Assembly: GCA_009869945.1 (NCBI GenBank)
Contig: WIXG01000696.1
Coordinates: 1 to 26,104 of the forward strand
Length of the DNA stretch: 26,104 bases
Source: Mesaphorura yosii
Taxonomy: Eukaryota > Arthropoda > Collembola > Poduromorpha > Tullbergiidae
Direction: 5' to 3'
Shown here: one piece after another, positions 9,384 through 21,427 of the stretch
How positions within the stretch are numbered: position 1 is the first letter of the stretch
Layout of the letters: the number at the start of each line of letters is the position of its first letter
The notes under the pieces: generated by a model
The model's input: the letters and a program-made list of their open reading frames with translations, nothing else
Database searches by the model: none
What the model was told of the DNA's origin: nothing
Made by a program: the position numbers and the translations under genes

Positions 9384-11483
9384 TTCGAAATGGATCGGCT
9401 ACGTTAATTAAGTGCCCTGTGACTTTGGAAACTTTGACTGATTTGTCCGACTTTTGACAGATTTTGCTGGCCCGTTTGTGGGTTGCAGATTCCTGGTTTC
9501 TCTAGAATTCCTATTTTTTCGTGGTCAAATGTCGCGGTCGACGGACGAACCACAACTGACGGACTGACGGATCAGCAGAAATCTTCTCTTGCCTTGCACT
9601 TGCCTCAAACCTCTTTACGACGAACATAGGCAGGCTATTTTGCTATTGTGTACTTGTCAGTGCTGAGGAAAGTGAGACTCCGCAGACGCAGACTGGCGCG
9701 AACAGTGTAATGAGGTAATGATAATGGGAGGCAAGCGCGCTTGCCTTTGGCATAGGCAAAAAAATTGCACATACACCGACGGTTCTTACAAAGTACGTGT
9801 TGATTGCGATTATTCGTCTTGTTTAAAGTCCACAACTTGTTCAAAGCCGGCCGAATCGCGTGCTTCCACCGGTACTATTTAATTGTATGCAAATTAAGAC
9901 AAGGCACGGCGGATTGCAGCTTTTTTTCGCAATTTCTTCAACTACTGCCTGTCGCGTGAGTCGATAGCAACAAATTGTCCCGGCCGTCATAGGCAAGTTC
10001 GCCTCGGCAGAATCTGGTCGCGGCCGCGGTGTTTGTTGGCATTGAATTACAATGACACTCACAAAACGCAGGAAGTCGCAAACTGACAGGGAAATTCTCC
10101 AGTTCAACGCGTGCGCGAATGTCGGTTATTACGTAAACATACCGACAGCGATTCGCGATTTGCTCGCGTACTCAATTTCTCACAGAGGAAGTCCTTTTAT
10201 GCAGTACAATATCTCTAAAAGCTACGTCGTCACTGCACAATTAAGTCGGGTCTTAGCGCAAATCACAATGGTTTGAAAGGCCGTCGTTTTGTCATGTCAT
10301 GCGTGCCTTGCAATTATATTTGACATTCATTATTATCACAGGCGCAAATTTCGCACCGAATGAACATTGCGTGCAGCCAATTGCATAGACTCTTGTTAGC
10401 ATAAACTCCAGCCTGGATTCTCTGCTTAGGTACTTGGCGCGCACGCACGTCCGTCAATTTGTCAATCATTACATCGTAAGAAAAACCGACTGCAATGTCC
10501 GAATGAAATGATTGCCTGTCAATTTTGTCATTGCCTGCGTCACAGACAATTGCTTGTCTTGCATTGCGTCATCGCGTCACCGCGTCACAGCGAAAGATGT
10601 CATCATCTTGCACACGGACGGCCGCAGAGTTATCACAGGCACGGCTTCTGGCTGCCCAAAAACCGGATCCGCATCCTCCGAAAGTCTGATATGTGCATAA
10701 TAAAACGACGTACGGGTTCCAAACTCCAGGCAGAGCAAAAATTATAGTTGATTTATGATCACTTATACTTAAACAAAACGACCGACGTTGGCGCCGATTT
10801 TCTGATGCTAAACTTAGGATGCCCAAGACGGGAAACATCTGCGATGATCTGAAATTTTCCCGTGAAATTCCATTGTCGGATGTCAGCGTTCAGAAATTGT
10901 GACCATAAAGTAAATATTGACTGGAGTAAAATAAACACGAGCCTTGAATCTGCATTGGGTATTGAGAAATCGTGTAAGCAAGAATGCGCATTTCAGGATT
11001 GCAAAACTCTGCTCTCTTTTTGACGAAGCAACCAGCTCGACGCCTTGGCAGCAAAATTACGCTGTCAGATTAGCATCCATTAATCACATTCTCATTATTG
11101 CCAATAATTTGCTCATTTCTTCACTTTGCAAATGTTCTGCGTTTCTGTTCCAATGCTTGCACGAATGTATGGACAGATTCGTGACCCCTTCAGCCATGAT
11201 AACAACTTAATAGCTTATTTTTTATTCTCAGCCTGCCGCAGTGTGTTAAAGTTCACTGAGTTCAAGTGAAGAAATCTGTTTTTCGACATTTGCTTGTGAC
11301 GAGTCAGTATTCACGCTAATCATGCGCTCCAGCTGTCATAATTAGTGACACAGCAATCAGTCGTGTCCAGAACTGCCTTGGACGAGGATCTCCGCTCTCT
11401 GGCCACGAAACGCGCTCCTCTGAAAAACAGACTGTGACAGACTTCTTGGGTTTATTTTCTCTTTGTCGCAATCGGAAGGTGTA
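9384..11483. other. Divergent intergenic region between Pvf-like gene and tryptophan dioxygenase
   Basis: About 2.1 kb separates two genes transcribed away from each other, so it should hold both promoters. I saw no convincing TATA box next to either start. A cluster of CGTCA half-sites lies at 10537-10590. Open frames at 9841-10107, 10508-10747 and 10569-10838 have no recognisable domain or exon structure. Confidence 0.5.
10537..10590. promoter_or_regulatory. Clustered CGTCA (CRE half-site) motifs
   Basis: GCGTCA occurs once at 10537 and then three times in a near-perfect 8-base tandem at about 10566-10589 (GCGTCATC, GCGTCACC, GCGTCACA). CGTCA/TGACG is the half-site bound by CREB/ATF-type bZIP factors. 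The block sits between two divergent genes, but a regulatory role is only inferred. Confidence 0.3.
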
Positions 11484-13363
<1,880 letters not shown>

Positions 13364-13428
13364 TTTTTGCTCAATTGCCATCGAAATTTAAAACTCAGCA
13401 CTTGACATTAATGGGGAATAAGTAAAGA

Positions 13429-13434
13429 AATAAA
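13429..13434 (+). terminator. Polyadenylation signal AATAAA for tryptophan dioxygenase
   Basis: A canonical AATAAA lies 66 bases after the TGA stop, in AT-rich sequence. Confidence 0.7.
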
Positions 13435-13796
13435 TTTGCGATTACTGAAGTGGCATAGCGGCAAGCAACGTCATTATATAACTCGTAATTAGCCAGTCAA
13501 GTGTGAAATGCACCCTTTTAAATTGCTTCTGGTCTGCTGGGAAGGCCACGGAGGTCTGGCCAATGACCATGCCTCAGCCTCAGCTGCATTGGATCTTGGG
13601 ACTTTGCAGACAATCTGGTTTGGCTTTTGTGTATGACTCATCAAACTTGTCACTACTGAGAAAAACTTCTTTGACTTCTTAGGATAATCTGGCACCTGCT
13701 TGTGTGGGAAGTTGCGATCGTTTACCCTAAACTCACACTACTGAGAAGTAGGTGGAGTGAAGGACAGTACATCGGCGGTCAGGGATATAGAAAATA
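13435..13796. other. Tail-to-tail spacer between dioxygenase and M28-like gene
   Basis: The plus-strand dioxygenase and minus-strand M28-like gene converge here, each with its own AATAAA at the spacer's edges. Nothing coding or repetitive was recognised. Confidence 0.5.
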
Positions 13797-13802
13797 TTTA
13801 TT
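13797..13802 (-). terminator. Polyadenylation signal AATAAA for the M28-like gene
   Basis: TTTATT on the plus strand reads AATAAA on the minus strand, about 72 bases after the stop at 13876-13874. Confidence 0.65.
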
Positions 13803-13873
13803 TGACCATATGTAACGTGTTTTACTTAATCTATCTCGTATGCAGTTTGTTGATCCTCTTTTGCTTTTTTCGC

Positions 13874-16800
13874 TTAATAAGTTGGTTTGGCCGTCAAGAA
13901 ACGGAGAAAAAGCGTGACTGTGAGGCTTGTGACCATGGCCATGCCAGTCGGAATGGACCCCTTTGATCCGGCACCAGCTGCAAAGTAATTTCATGACAGG
14001 TAACGGCATTAATATGTGAAGCAAGGTAAGCGTCTTATTTGACTCACTTACCGCTGGTTTGCAATTCCTTGACGACGTTGTACAGAGTCAAAATTGTGCG
14101 GTGTGCGAATGCCAAATTTTGTGGAGTGGTCGACTCCTCAATTCTGGAGCAACGAGTGCAAATTGGAGCGCGGTACATTCCTGAGTTGTTCAAATATTGT
14201 TAACATTAGCATTGCATCAAGCGATGGAAATGGAAAGCAGAACCCTCAAACCTGTGTCAGTCAGAAGCACGGCTGGATAAGACGGCAAGGTTATTCTCAG
14301 GTGGTGATTCCAGAAACTGAACTGGTCTGACTTCATAAAGTAAAGGAATGCCTCGCCGGACTCGTCCTCGGTCGTGTGCACGAAGGGAATCAATTGGGCG
14401 TTGATGTGCGCCTTGGGATTAGCAGAGTTTGAAGCCTCCGACTCTCCTTCCTTCGGTTGTTTGTGTGCCTTTTCCCAGCCCCGCTCAACTGCGGCCTTGA
14501 GATCCTGGTCCAACTCCGTTGGTCTTGCGACAAGCCCCAAGAAATTGCCAGCGAATTTGTTCTTCGACATGACTTGGTACGCTTCAGGATAAGTCTGCAA
14601 ACAGATGTACATTTGCAAATTATTTTTGTGTTATTTGCTAGAAACAAAATCCAAAATCTAATATTTCAGCAAACTTACTTTACTGAAACCAGCAGCAGTC
14701 TCAGTATTCGCATCTTCCTTGTAGTTAAGTATTTGATCCAGGACAATCACACCTCTGAATTTACGGTCGCCGAGAAACTCCGGAAGGAAGACTTGAAAAC
14801 ATTAAAGAAAACTTAGTTTTTTTATAACTGACAAATCATGAATGTCTTATAATTTTCTTCATGATTTTTTGCAGTGAACGAACCTTGGGCAATTCTGTCC
14901 GAGCCGGTAGTGGCATTTGGCGGAAGGTTGTCCTGGCCCGAGTTGCCCTGGAGTTCAAAATTAATTAACTACTTGTTTAATTAAATTATTAACACAGGTT
15001 CAGTGTGAGGCTTACGTATTTGCGGAAGGATAAATCGGTTGCAACAAACACAAGCGAGTTTTGCAATTTGTAGCTTCCGGCTTTCATCTCCTCCGCGATG
15101 AATTCGGCGAGCACGAGCATGGCGGCCACACCAGCGCCGTTGTCCTCGACTGCGTTCGGAGTTCTTGCGTCTGTGTCGTAGTTGGTGACGATCAAAAGTG
15201 GGGTGTCTTTCTTTTCGGTGTTGGTGCCTTTCAAAATGGCAATGACATTCGTGCCGTCGACCGAGACAGGCTGGTTGTCTCTGTTTAGTATTTGTGTTCT
15301 GAACGAGTCGCGTCTGAGCTCGTGCCCATCCTCCTTGCCGCCCACTGTCCCAACAATCTGACTCATCTTCCACGCCACGAATTCTCGCATCCCCTCGCGA
15401 TTCCTGTTAGATCCCTCCAGCGGATTGCGAGGCTCCGCAAAGTTGGTTCTGGTCTGGTCGGGGCGGTCAAGGGCTAGGTTCATCAGAGTCAGAATGGCGT
15501 TGTGCGGGATGAAAAGCGTCTTCTCGTCATGGCCTTGGTGAGATGACGCAGTCGCGGCTTCAGTGCCGGTCGCAGCAAAGAAGGCAAACACTTGAAAAAA
15601 AACACCAACAACATTTTAAAGTTTAGAACGTGCAATTTATTCATACTCTGTGGACAAAAGGGCGCTCCCGAAAGCGAAACTCACTGAGCCGGGCAAGCAG
15701 CTGAGTTAAAATATTTACACGTTTAATTTCTGTTTAGAATACAGACGATCATATTAAGATAATGAGCAAGACTTATTTTGCAAGCCGATTGAGATACGCA
15801 GGTCTGTGAAATGTTTGTATCACAAAAATAAACATTTGCTCTCGAACAGCGAAGAGCCAAGACTCCACGGCAAGTTAGCCTTCACACGCTGTGTTAGGAA
15901 TTCAAGTTCCGTTCGCAGGCGTCGCGGTTTCTCGCGGGACGCAACAAATAAGAATTAGAATGAGAAGGATTTAAACAAACACTGACACCCGTTGCTAATG
16001 ATTACAATGCACAGTCATTCCAAAACGGCGGCCGCACGACCTTCCTCGCAGGCAAGGACGCGTCGACTCCTCGTAAATGTCACGTATAAAAATAAAGTAC
16101 ATGGCGTGATTATCAATTCGCATTTTTGTCTCGTCCTGTCTTCAGGGAATTGAGCCTTTTAATTACAAGGCAAGTGTGAATTTGTCAACTTCACACGTCC
16201 GTACTAATTTTCCATACTAACATAATTTCGCTTTTGTGTCCTGTGAGTTTCAGCTGCTCTTCGGGTAAGAAACCAACGTGTTATGTTACGTAATCAGAAA
16301 CCTGGACTCTGGAGCAGCTGGCATCATTGTAAATTCACAAGAAATACAAAATTTTTTCATGAATAGCATAAACGTCTGTATTTGACTTGTATTCTGGGCG
16401 CTTGAAACGTAGGACATCTTAGAATTATTGGGGCAATCGGTTCAATGAGGAAGCTTAGATCAGGACACAATTAAGTGACCCCGATGACAAATTCACAATT
16501 GTTGCCTTCCCACTGCCCTGGTCTCGTTTCGGAGAAAAACAAGTGGGCGTTTATTCGTTTATTGGAGTCAGGCTAGTTTTGATGTCAACTCAGGCCTTCT
16601 AAGCGACATAAATTGAAGAATGCATTGAGTTACCAAAGAACCGCGTGATCTGAATCGAATTTTACAATTTTAGTGGTAAATAGAAATTATTTATCAGCAA
16701 GCAATAAGGCCATGGTGAGTGTAACCATGGTGAGTCATAATGGAAGGCCAAAATGGCTGCGTCTGCCATACCATGCCACGGAACTGCATTGGTAATTGGA

Positions 16801-17181
16801 AATTTAAGTAAAATTCACACCAGCCCGGCCATGGCCAAATCGGGCCAAAGACCGGTACAGTGCAGAAAATGAAAACCCGCATGATTGCATGCTCTGAAAA
16901 GGCTCAGACAAATTGAACGTGAAGTACGTATGCTTGTTACATTTTGGACTCCATCGTGCGCTTATCTTATCAGCCCACGTCAAATTTATGCGTGTGAAAT
17001 AAACTTCAGCCTGTGCCTGTGCCGCCTGGCTTGCAAGTGTAGTGTGAAAGTAAAATCAGAAACAGGAAATTGGCAACTGTCTGAATTCCCGAATGCTACT
17101 GTAATTGAAGCTAATAAATTTAAGAATTAAAACGCGAGACTCACCGACAACGAGGAGACAACTTAGAGTTGCAGGTTTCAT
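13874..17181 (-). CDS. Secreted M28-fold peptidase-like protein, probably inactive
   Basis: Resembles zinc exopeptidases of family M28. Exons: 17181-17145, 15590-15016, 14947-14884, 14791-14679, 14594-14252, 14180-14052, 13977-13874; 454 residues. Signal peptide (MKPATLSCLLVVVFAFFAA) is split by a 1.55-kb first intron. The metal-site core reads LLIVTNYDT (149) and EDNGAGVAAML (162), matching the family's xxHYD and DNxSG blocks, with Asn in place of the first His ligand. The block that normally holds the catalytic Glu-Glu pair reads VFVATDLSFRKY. VIVLD (D244) keeps the Asp ligand; SDQFSFW (352) has Gln for the usual His; the region expected to hold the last His ligand reads MYRAPICTRC. By this alignment only two of five metal ligands survive, so a pseudoenzyme is inferred. 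The C-terminus is hydrophobic and could be an anchor. No member is known to me by name. Confidence 0.8.
15591..17144 (-). other. First intron of the M28-like gene (1554 bases)
   Basis: Runs from donor GTGAGT to acceptor TTTTCAAG, splitting the signal peptide. It is by far the longest intron of this gene and no nested gene was recognised. It contains a paired GATA element at 16971-16983 and a 15-base tandem duplication at 16710-16735 (CCATGGTGAGT in each copy). Confidence 0.7.
16971..16983 (-). promoter_or_regulatory. Paired GATA-factor motif in intron 1 of the M28-like gene
   Basis: The minus strand reads CTGATAAGATAAG, two adjacent WGATAR sites (TGATAA, AGATAA), about 200 bases downstream of the start codon of the M28-like gene. 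GATA factors drive many gut genes in arthropods and nematodes; an enhancer role here is inferred. Confidence 0.35.
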
Positions 17182-18392
17182 CTTGAGTGCGAACTTCTCT
17201 TTTCTATGCTACTTCACGGAATAAGTTGCTGTTGCCGAATCAAGCGAATCACTATCGAAGAAAGAAAATTGGAAGGAGAAGCTGAAGCTTTCTTGCTTTC
17301 TCGTAAGATGCAAGACGAAGAATGTCTAATTCTGATTCTAGTGGCAGTCGTAGACTCACGAACAAAGAACGGCGATTCACCACCACCACACCAATTTGCC
17401 AAGTGTTAAATGCTCAACTAAAATGCAACCCAAAGACTAAAGAGGGTTTGGTTTGGAGTTGTGGAGCCAAATAAGCTTTGGGTGCTGTACCTCGCTTGAT
17501 ATTCCATGCAAATGTACGATGGGCCCACTGGCAAGCAAGGCAGGCGAAGCGTTATAATTACTGTACTGCATGCATGAATTACAGGCGGGCTTATCTCGCA
17601 GCCGTGGATGGATATTTGCACTAGATACGCAAGTGTGAGTCAGATTGTACGTCTGCCTGCCTGACGTGTCTCATATCAGCAATGCCATTGTGACAATGAC
17701 AATTCCAATTGCAGCCAATGCCTGGCATTAATTCACATGCGAGGTTATGAGCATCTGTCATTCGGCAAAAAATAGTTTCTTACAGAAACATACACATGGC
17801 GTAACACAAAATAATTTTTTTTGACAGTTTGGAATCTCTTCGGTTTAATCCGCCGCTCGGGTGACCCAATTCAGCCCCTTTCTCAGATTTGTGCCAAATT
17901 AACGCGTGAGGATTGTGAGGCGTGTCATCAAGTCATAGAAATTCATTTCCTCAGGTCGTACGTGTCAGCGTTAATTTTTCGTAGAAGGTGAATCACGGCC
18001 AGGGCTGAATGAATGCATTGAAGCATACTGTTTATGTTACCGTACCACTACGCCGGGCTAAGCTGGCCCCTGCCTGTCCTGTATCTCTTACATCATCACA
18101 CAGGCTAAGGCAAGACCATGATAATTTTACGCCAGCTAATTATGATGCATTGCGGTGTACGCATACAGCAACTCAACGCTCAAGTACTGCGAAGTGCAAA
18201 GCTCGAGTCATTTGTATAATTTGTGAGAACTTAAAGACTCGTCATTTGTATTGAGAATTGGCGAATTTATGAAGCATCAAATTTCCGTTCGCGTATGACA
18301 AACCAAACATCCCGTTCGCATGTTCGTTTGGGCTTGGAAATTTGTGACGAGTACACAGAAAACATTGAAAGTCTTTGCATGTATGGAGAAGA
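17182..18392. other. Upstream region of the M28-like gene
   Basis: Intergenic sequence between the M28-like start and the polyadenylation signal of the serine-rich gene. No TATA box was seen close to the M28-like start. Open frames at 17206-17409 and 18009-18254 carry no recognisable motif. A further GATA-type TTATCT lies near 17591. Confidence 0.45.
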
Positions 18393-18402
18393 TTTATTTA
18401 TT
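18393..18402 (-). terminator. Overlapping polyadenylation signals for the serine-rich gene
   Basis: TTTATTTATT on the plus strand gives two overlapping AATAAA hexamers on the minus strand, about 145 bases after the stop codon. Confidence 0.6.
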
Positions 18403-18543
18403 GACCGAATTCAAACAAGCTACATGTTTCCTAATGCTAATGACATTAAGGTGTGTGAAAGCAATTTAGTACGAATTTACAGTGAAAGAAGAAAGAGTCG
18501 AGCCTCTGGACGTGTCGTCATTCCCGTTTGCTGTGCTGCCAAT

Positions 18544-19179
18544 TTAAGATGAATCGTCTGAGCTCGAGCTTGAGCTAGCTGAACGAGCAGAAGCAGAGGA
18601 AGAGCCAGACGGAGATGAGCTAGAACTAGCGGATCGGCTTCCGGTGCCTGTGGAGGCTCCCAAGCTGCGGGCAGCATCATCGACAGTACCGCCGGAAGAT
18701 GTGTCGGATCTGGTTCCGAAAGTGGAGGCACTGGAGCCGGTGGTGACGGTGTCGTCGTCAGCGGTCGCAGAGCCGGTGCCGGTGCCTGAGCGGCTGCCAC
18801 TTGCAGCTGAGGACGCTGGCGATGCGGCAGAAGAGCTGGAAGAAGCACCAAACGAACGAGACTGTGTGGAGCGAGTTGATGTTGATCCTGAGGCCGATGG
18901 AGATCCACTCGTAGTTGACCCGGTTGCAGCGACGGTCCCCGTCATGGCGTTCCTGCTCCCAGTGGAAACAGTGCCGGAGCCAGTGCTGGTCCCCGCTGCC
19001 GAAGCCCCATCCGCGGCCGTACTAGACGAAGTGTCGTCGGGCACAGGAGGACCCTACAAAGAAACACGATTAACATTACATTTTTGAACTGCATGCGTTC
19101 TGAAGATTAAATGCTGTCAAACCTGGACAGCGACGGCCACGGCGACGACAGCGAAGATGAGAACAATTTTAACGTTCAT
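18544..19179 (-). CDS. Secreted Ser/Thr/Ala/Gly-rich low-complexity protein (mucin-like)
   Basis: No known family is recognised. Exon 1, 19179-19133 plus ten further bases to 19123, encodes a clean signal peptide, MNVKIVLIFAVVAVAVAVQ, ending CAG|GTTTGA in phase 0. Exon 2, 19053-18544, follows TTTGTAG and encodes GPPVPDDTSSS and then a chain dominated by Ser with Thr, Ala, Gly and scattered Arg and Asp, ending SSSSSDDSS. The 188-residue product has no cysteine in the mature part, no hydrophobic anchor and no strict repeat unit. A disordered, probably heavily O-glycosylated secreted protein, such as a mucus, cuticle or adhesive component, is inferred. A TATA box upstream and AATAAA downstream on the same strand support the model. 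The opposite strand also has a long open frame, but it lacks a signal peptide and these flanking signals. Confidence 0.75.
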
Positions 19180-19312
19180 CTTTAGCGCAAGATTTGAAAT
19201 TGAGAGTAATTTCTCGAAGAGTCTTAAACTCAAAGTCGGAGTGAAGTAGAGAGCTTGGGATTGCTTATGCAGCTGAACTGAGTTCTCGTTGAAATATTCT
19301 GAGTTGGGATTT

Positions 19313-19321
19313 CTATTTATA
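19313..19321 (-). promoter_or_regulatory. TATA box of the serine-rich secreted gene
   Basis: The minus strand reads TATAAATAG, about 134 bases upstream of the ATG. An initiator-like TCAGTT lies at 19281-19276, about 40 bases downstream of the TATA start, which is slightly further than usual. Confidence 0.55.
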
Positions 19322-20538
19322 AGGATTTTACCCGGAGGCCCACGGACACGATTTGCGTCAATTAATTTGCTTAGGTCGGTTCAGCTCGAGCAGTAAAGGG
19401 CCGGGAGTAAATAAGTCTCATAAACATGTTATTTTCTTGATTTCAATGTGACAGCGAGCGTAATGGAAATTTTTCTGAGAGCAAAAGGGCCTGTTGTCTC
19501 TTCAATACGAGAATATGGGCGGCGGCTTTGCATTCGTTTGGCCAGCGAGGTACCAGCAAACACACGCGAGAATTTTTTCAACACCAACTCCACGCGTCAT
19601 CGAACGCGGTGGGACCAAAGCCGGATGGAAAATTTCGAATGGGACGAGGTCGTTAAGAAAAAACGGACTCAAATCCCGTAGGACTGGCACTTTTGATTTC
19701 CTGTTTGTATTTTTCCTAGTGATTCATTCAGTGAATTCGTTTTACGTACGTCAGCCGGAACGTTCTAGAATGCACGAGTTCATGAAGAGAACGAACGTAA
19801 TCAACATAAGATGAGAATTTTATTTTCGAATGTCAAGGTCAACAAAAATGTATGACTACTTCTATATTGTAAAGCTGGAATTCAGTAATTCTTTGACTGC
19901 CAGTAGCTAGGCTTTGGAATTTACTGCTATTTTGTGACAATCCTTCTGCAAAAAATTGTCCTTAAGCTCCCTGAAGTTTCTGCTCCTCCCGGATTAAGGT
20001 TGCGAGTCGTTTCATGGCCTGGATGAACAAATAAATTCATTAAAGTCAATCTTTCGTGATGGTATGGTGGCATAGCAAAAGCGATCAAAGGGCAAAACAA
20101 AGCAAAGCAGGGTAACTGTATGCGTTTCTCTGCACGAGAAGAATTAGCATTCCATACATCCCCGACTGGCCAAGCACACAATGTGTCCAGGCCTGCCTGT
20201 ACAAGCAAGCACGAACAGGCATGTCTGCTTATGATCTCCGTGGTCGGATTTCGCTCTGGGCAGTGATTTGTTAATACAATTTGTAATGTAATTTAGGACA
20301 ATTATAATTGTGAATAGGGAACAATTAAGTCTTTATTGGATCTAAGGTTGTTAATCAACATCTCTCAACTCTGTCAGGATCAGTGGATTCGAGTCGAATG
20401 GTAATTATTGCGTAGCAGGATATTAAGGTAAATTGAATTTCAGTCGTGACGAACGCATACAATTTAAGTTCCAGATGCCTGGTGTCCATAAGACGATGAC
20501 TGATTAATTTGTCCCTTTCTAAATGCTATGGCTTTTAA
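19322..20538. other. Intergenic region right of the serine-rich gene
   Basis: No gene was recognised. Open frames at 19448-19681, 19494-19814 and 19927-20208 lack domains, signal peptides or consistent splice sites. Confidence 0.4.
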
Positions 20539-20974
20539 ATTTTAAAGGACTGGCGATGTCTTCCAGAAAGCACAAAATGCAATGCCGATAAACGCAAGAG
20601 ATTGAAGGTTCTGGAGGAAAGCTCCGACAGCTATATAACTGAAGAAGAGCCTAATGATGTCGAAAAAGACAGCGACTATTTATAAGTTCAGATTTCCACT
20701 GTCGTATCGTGTAAATTTCTGTTTAATACATTGCAGTGTGTAACACAGACCGGAATCAACGGACCGGGCCGTTTCATCGGACGAGGAGGAAAAGGTTGGC
20801 AAGAGGAAGGTCCGAAATCTGACGAATAAACCAACAGCTAGAAAAAGAACTAAGAATTGAGAAGAAGAAATTGATGAAAATAAAAAAAAACGCCGAGTTA
20901 AGAAGAAGGAAATCAAAAAGCAAAGGCCAAGTCCGACGCTAAGGTCAAGAAAGGAAGAGCACATGAATAAATGA
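20539..20974 (+). pseudogene. Lys/Glu-rich coding remnant, apparently broken
   Basis: The plus strand shows two exon-like, highly charged stretches. The first, 20539-20685, reads DKRKRLKVLEESSDSYITEE and then EPNDVEKDSDYL before a TAA. After an intron-like gap of about 60 bases that contains TTGCAG and ends CACAG, the second, 20750-20974, reads PESTDRAVSSDEEEKVGKRK and RNLTNKPTARKRTKN, meets an in-frame TGA at 20858-20860, and then continues in the same frame as EEEIDENKKKRRVKKKEIKK to a final TGA. An AATAAA follows at 20966. Acidic blocks next to basic, nuclear-localisation-like clusters suggest a nuclear or chromatin protein. The internal stop and the stop at the first exon's end suggest decay, although a wrongly guessed splice pattern could also explain them. 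Source family unknown. Confidence 0.35.
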
Positions 20975-21373
20975 AGAGTCAGTCAAGTTTGAGTAAAATT
21001 GTTTCATGTTGAAATGTTAATGTACCAGAATTGAATAAATTACAACTGTTCTGCTTGAAACTTCAAAATGAGCTCGCGTAAACAAAATTGCTATTGTTCA
21101 TATTGAGTAGACACATGTTGATGCATAAAAGCATTTGGCATTCACAAAATAATTCCAACTACCACAGGTGAATAAACAGCTCATGATCCATCGAATATCA
21201 AAGGCTTTCCGCTGTCGATTTATTCTGCAAGTCAAATATCAATTGAGAAACAACTCAAATTAGCAAAGTCATGTTTTTCCTGGACAGGCAAAAAATTCCA
21301 GTGAATTCAGTTGCATTTAGAAGTCAGCGAGTAAGTAGCAAGTTAGGTAATTTTGCCATCCCGATAATTATTT
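20975..21373. other. Upstream region of the Ig membrane protein gene
   Basis: AT-rich sequence with no recognised gene; it includes an AATAAA near 21035 that could belong to the charged remnant to its left. Confidence 0.4.
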
Positions 21374-21379
21374 TATAAA
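21374..21379 (+). promoter_or_regulatory. TATA box of the Ig membrane protein gene
   Basis: TATAAA lies 54 bases upstream of the ATG at 21428, leaving room for a short 5' leader of roughly 25 bases. Confidence 0.5.
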
Positions 21380-21427
21380 GCATGTGATAAAATAGCCAAT
21401 CCACAGGTTAAGTGGGTCATTATCACG

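Noticed and set aside
16710..16735. Two copies of CCATGGTGAGT 15 bases apart
   Set aside because: Too short and isolated inside an intron to call a mobile element or functional repeat.
20680..20964. Minus-strand frame rich in Phe, Leu and Ser that looks like a membrane protein
   Set aside because: It is the antisense of Lys/Glu codons (AAG/GAA read as CTT/TTC), which automatically gives a hydrophobic-looking chain.
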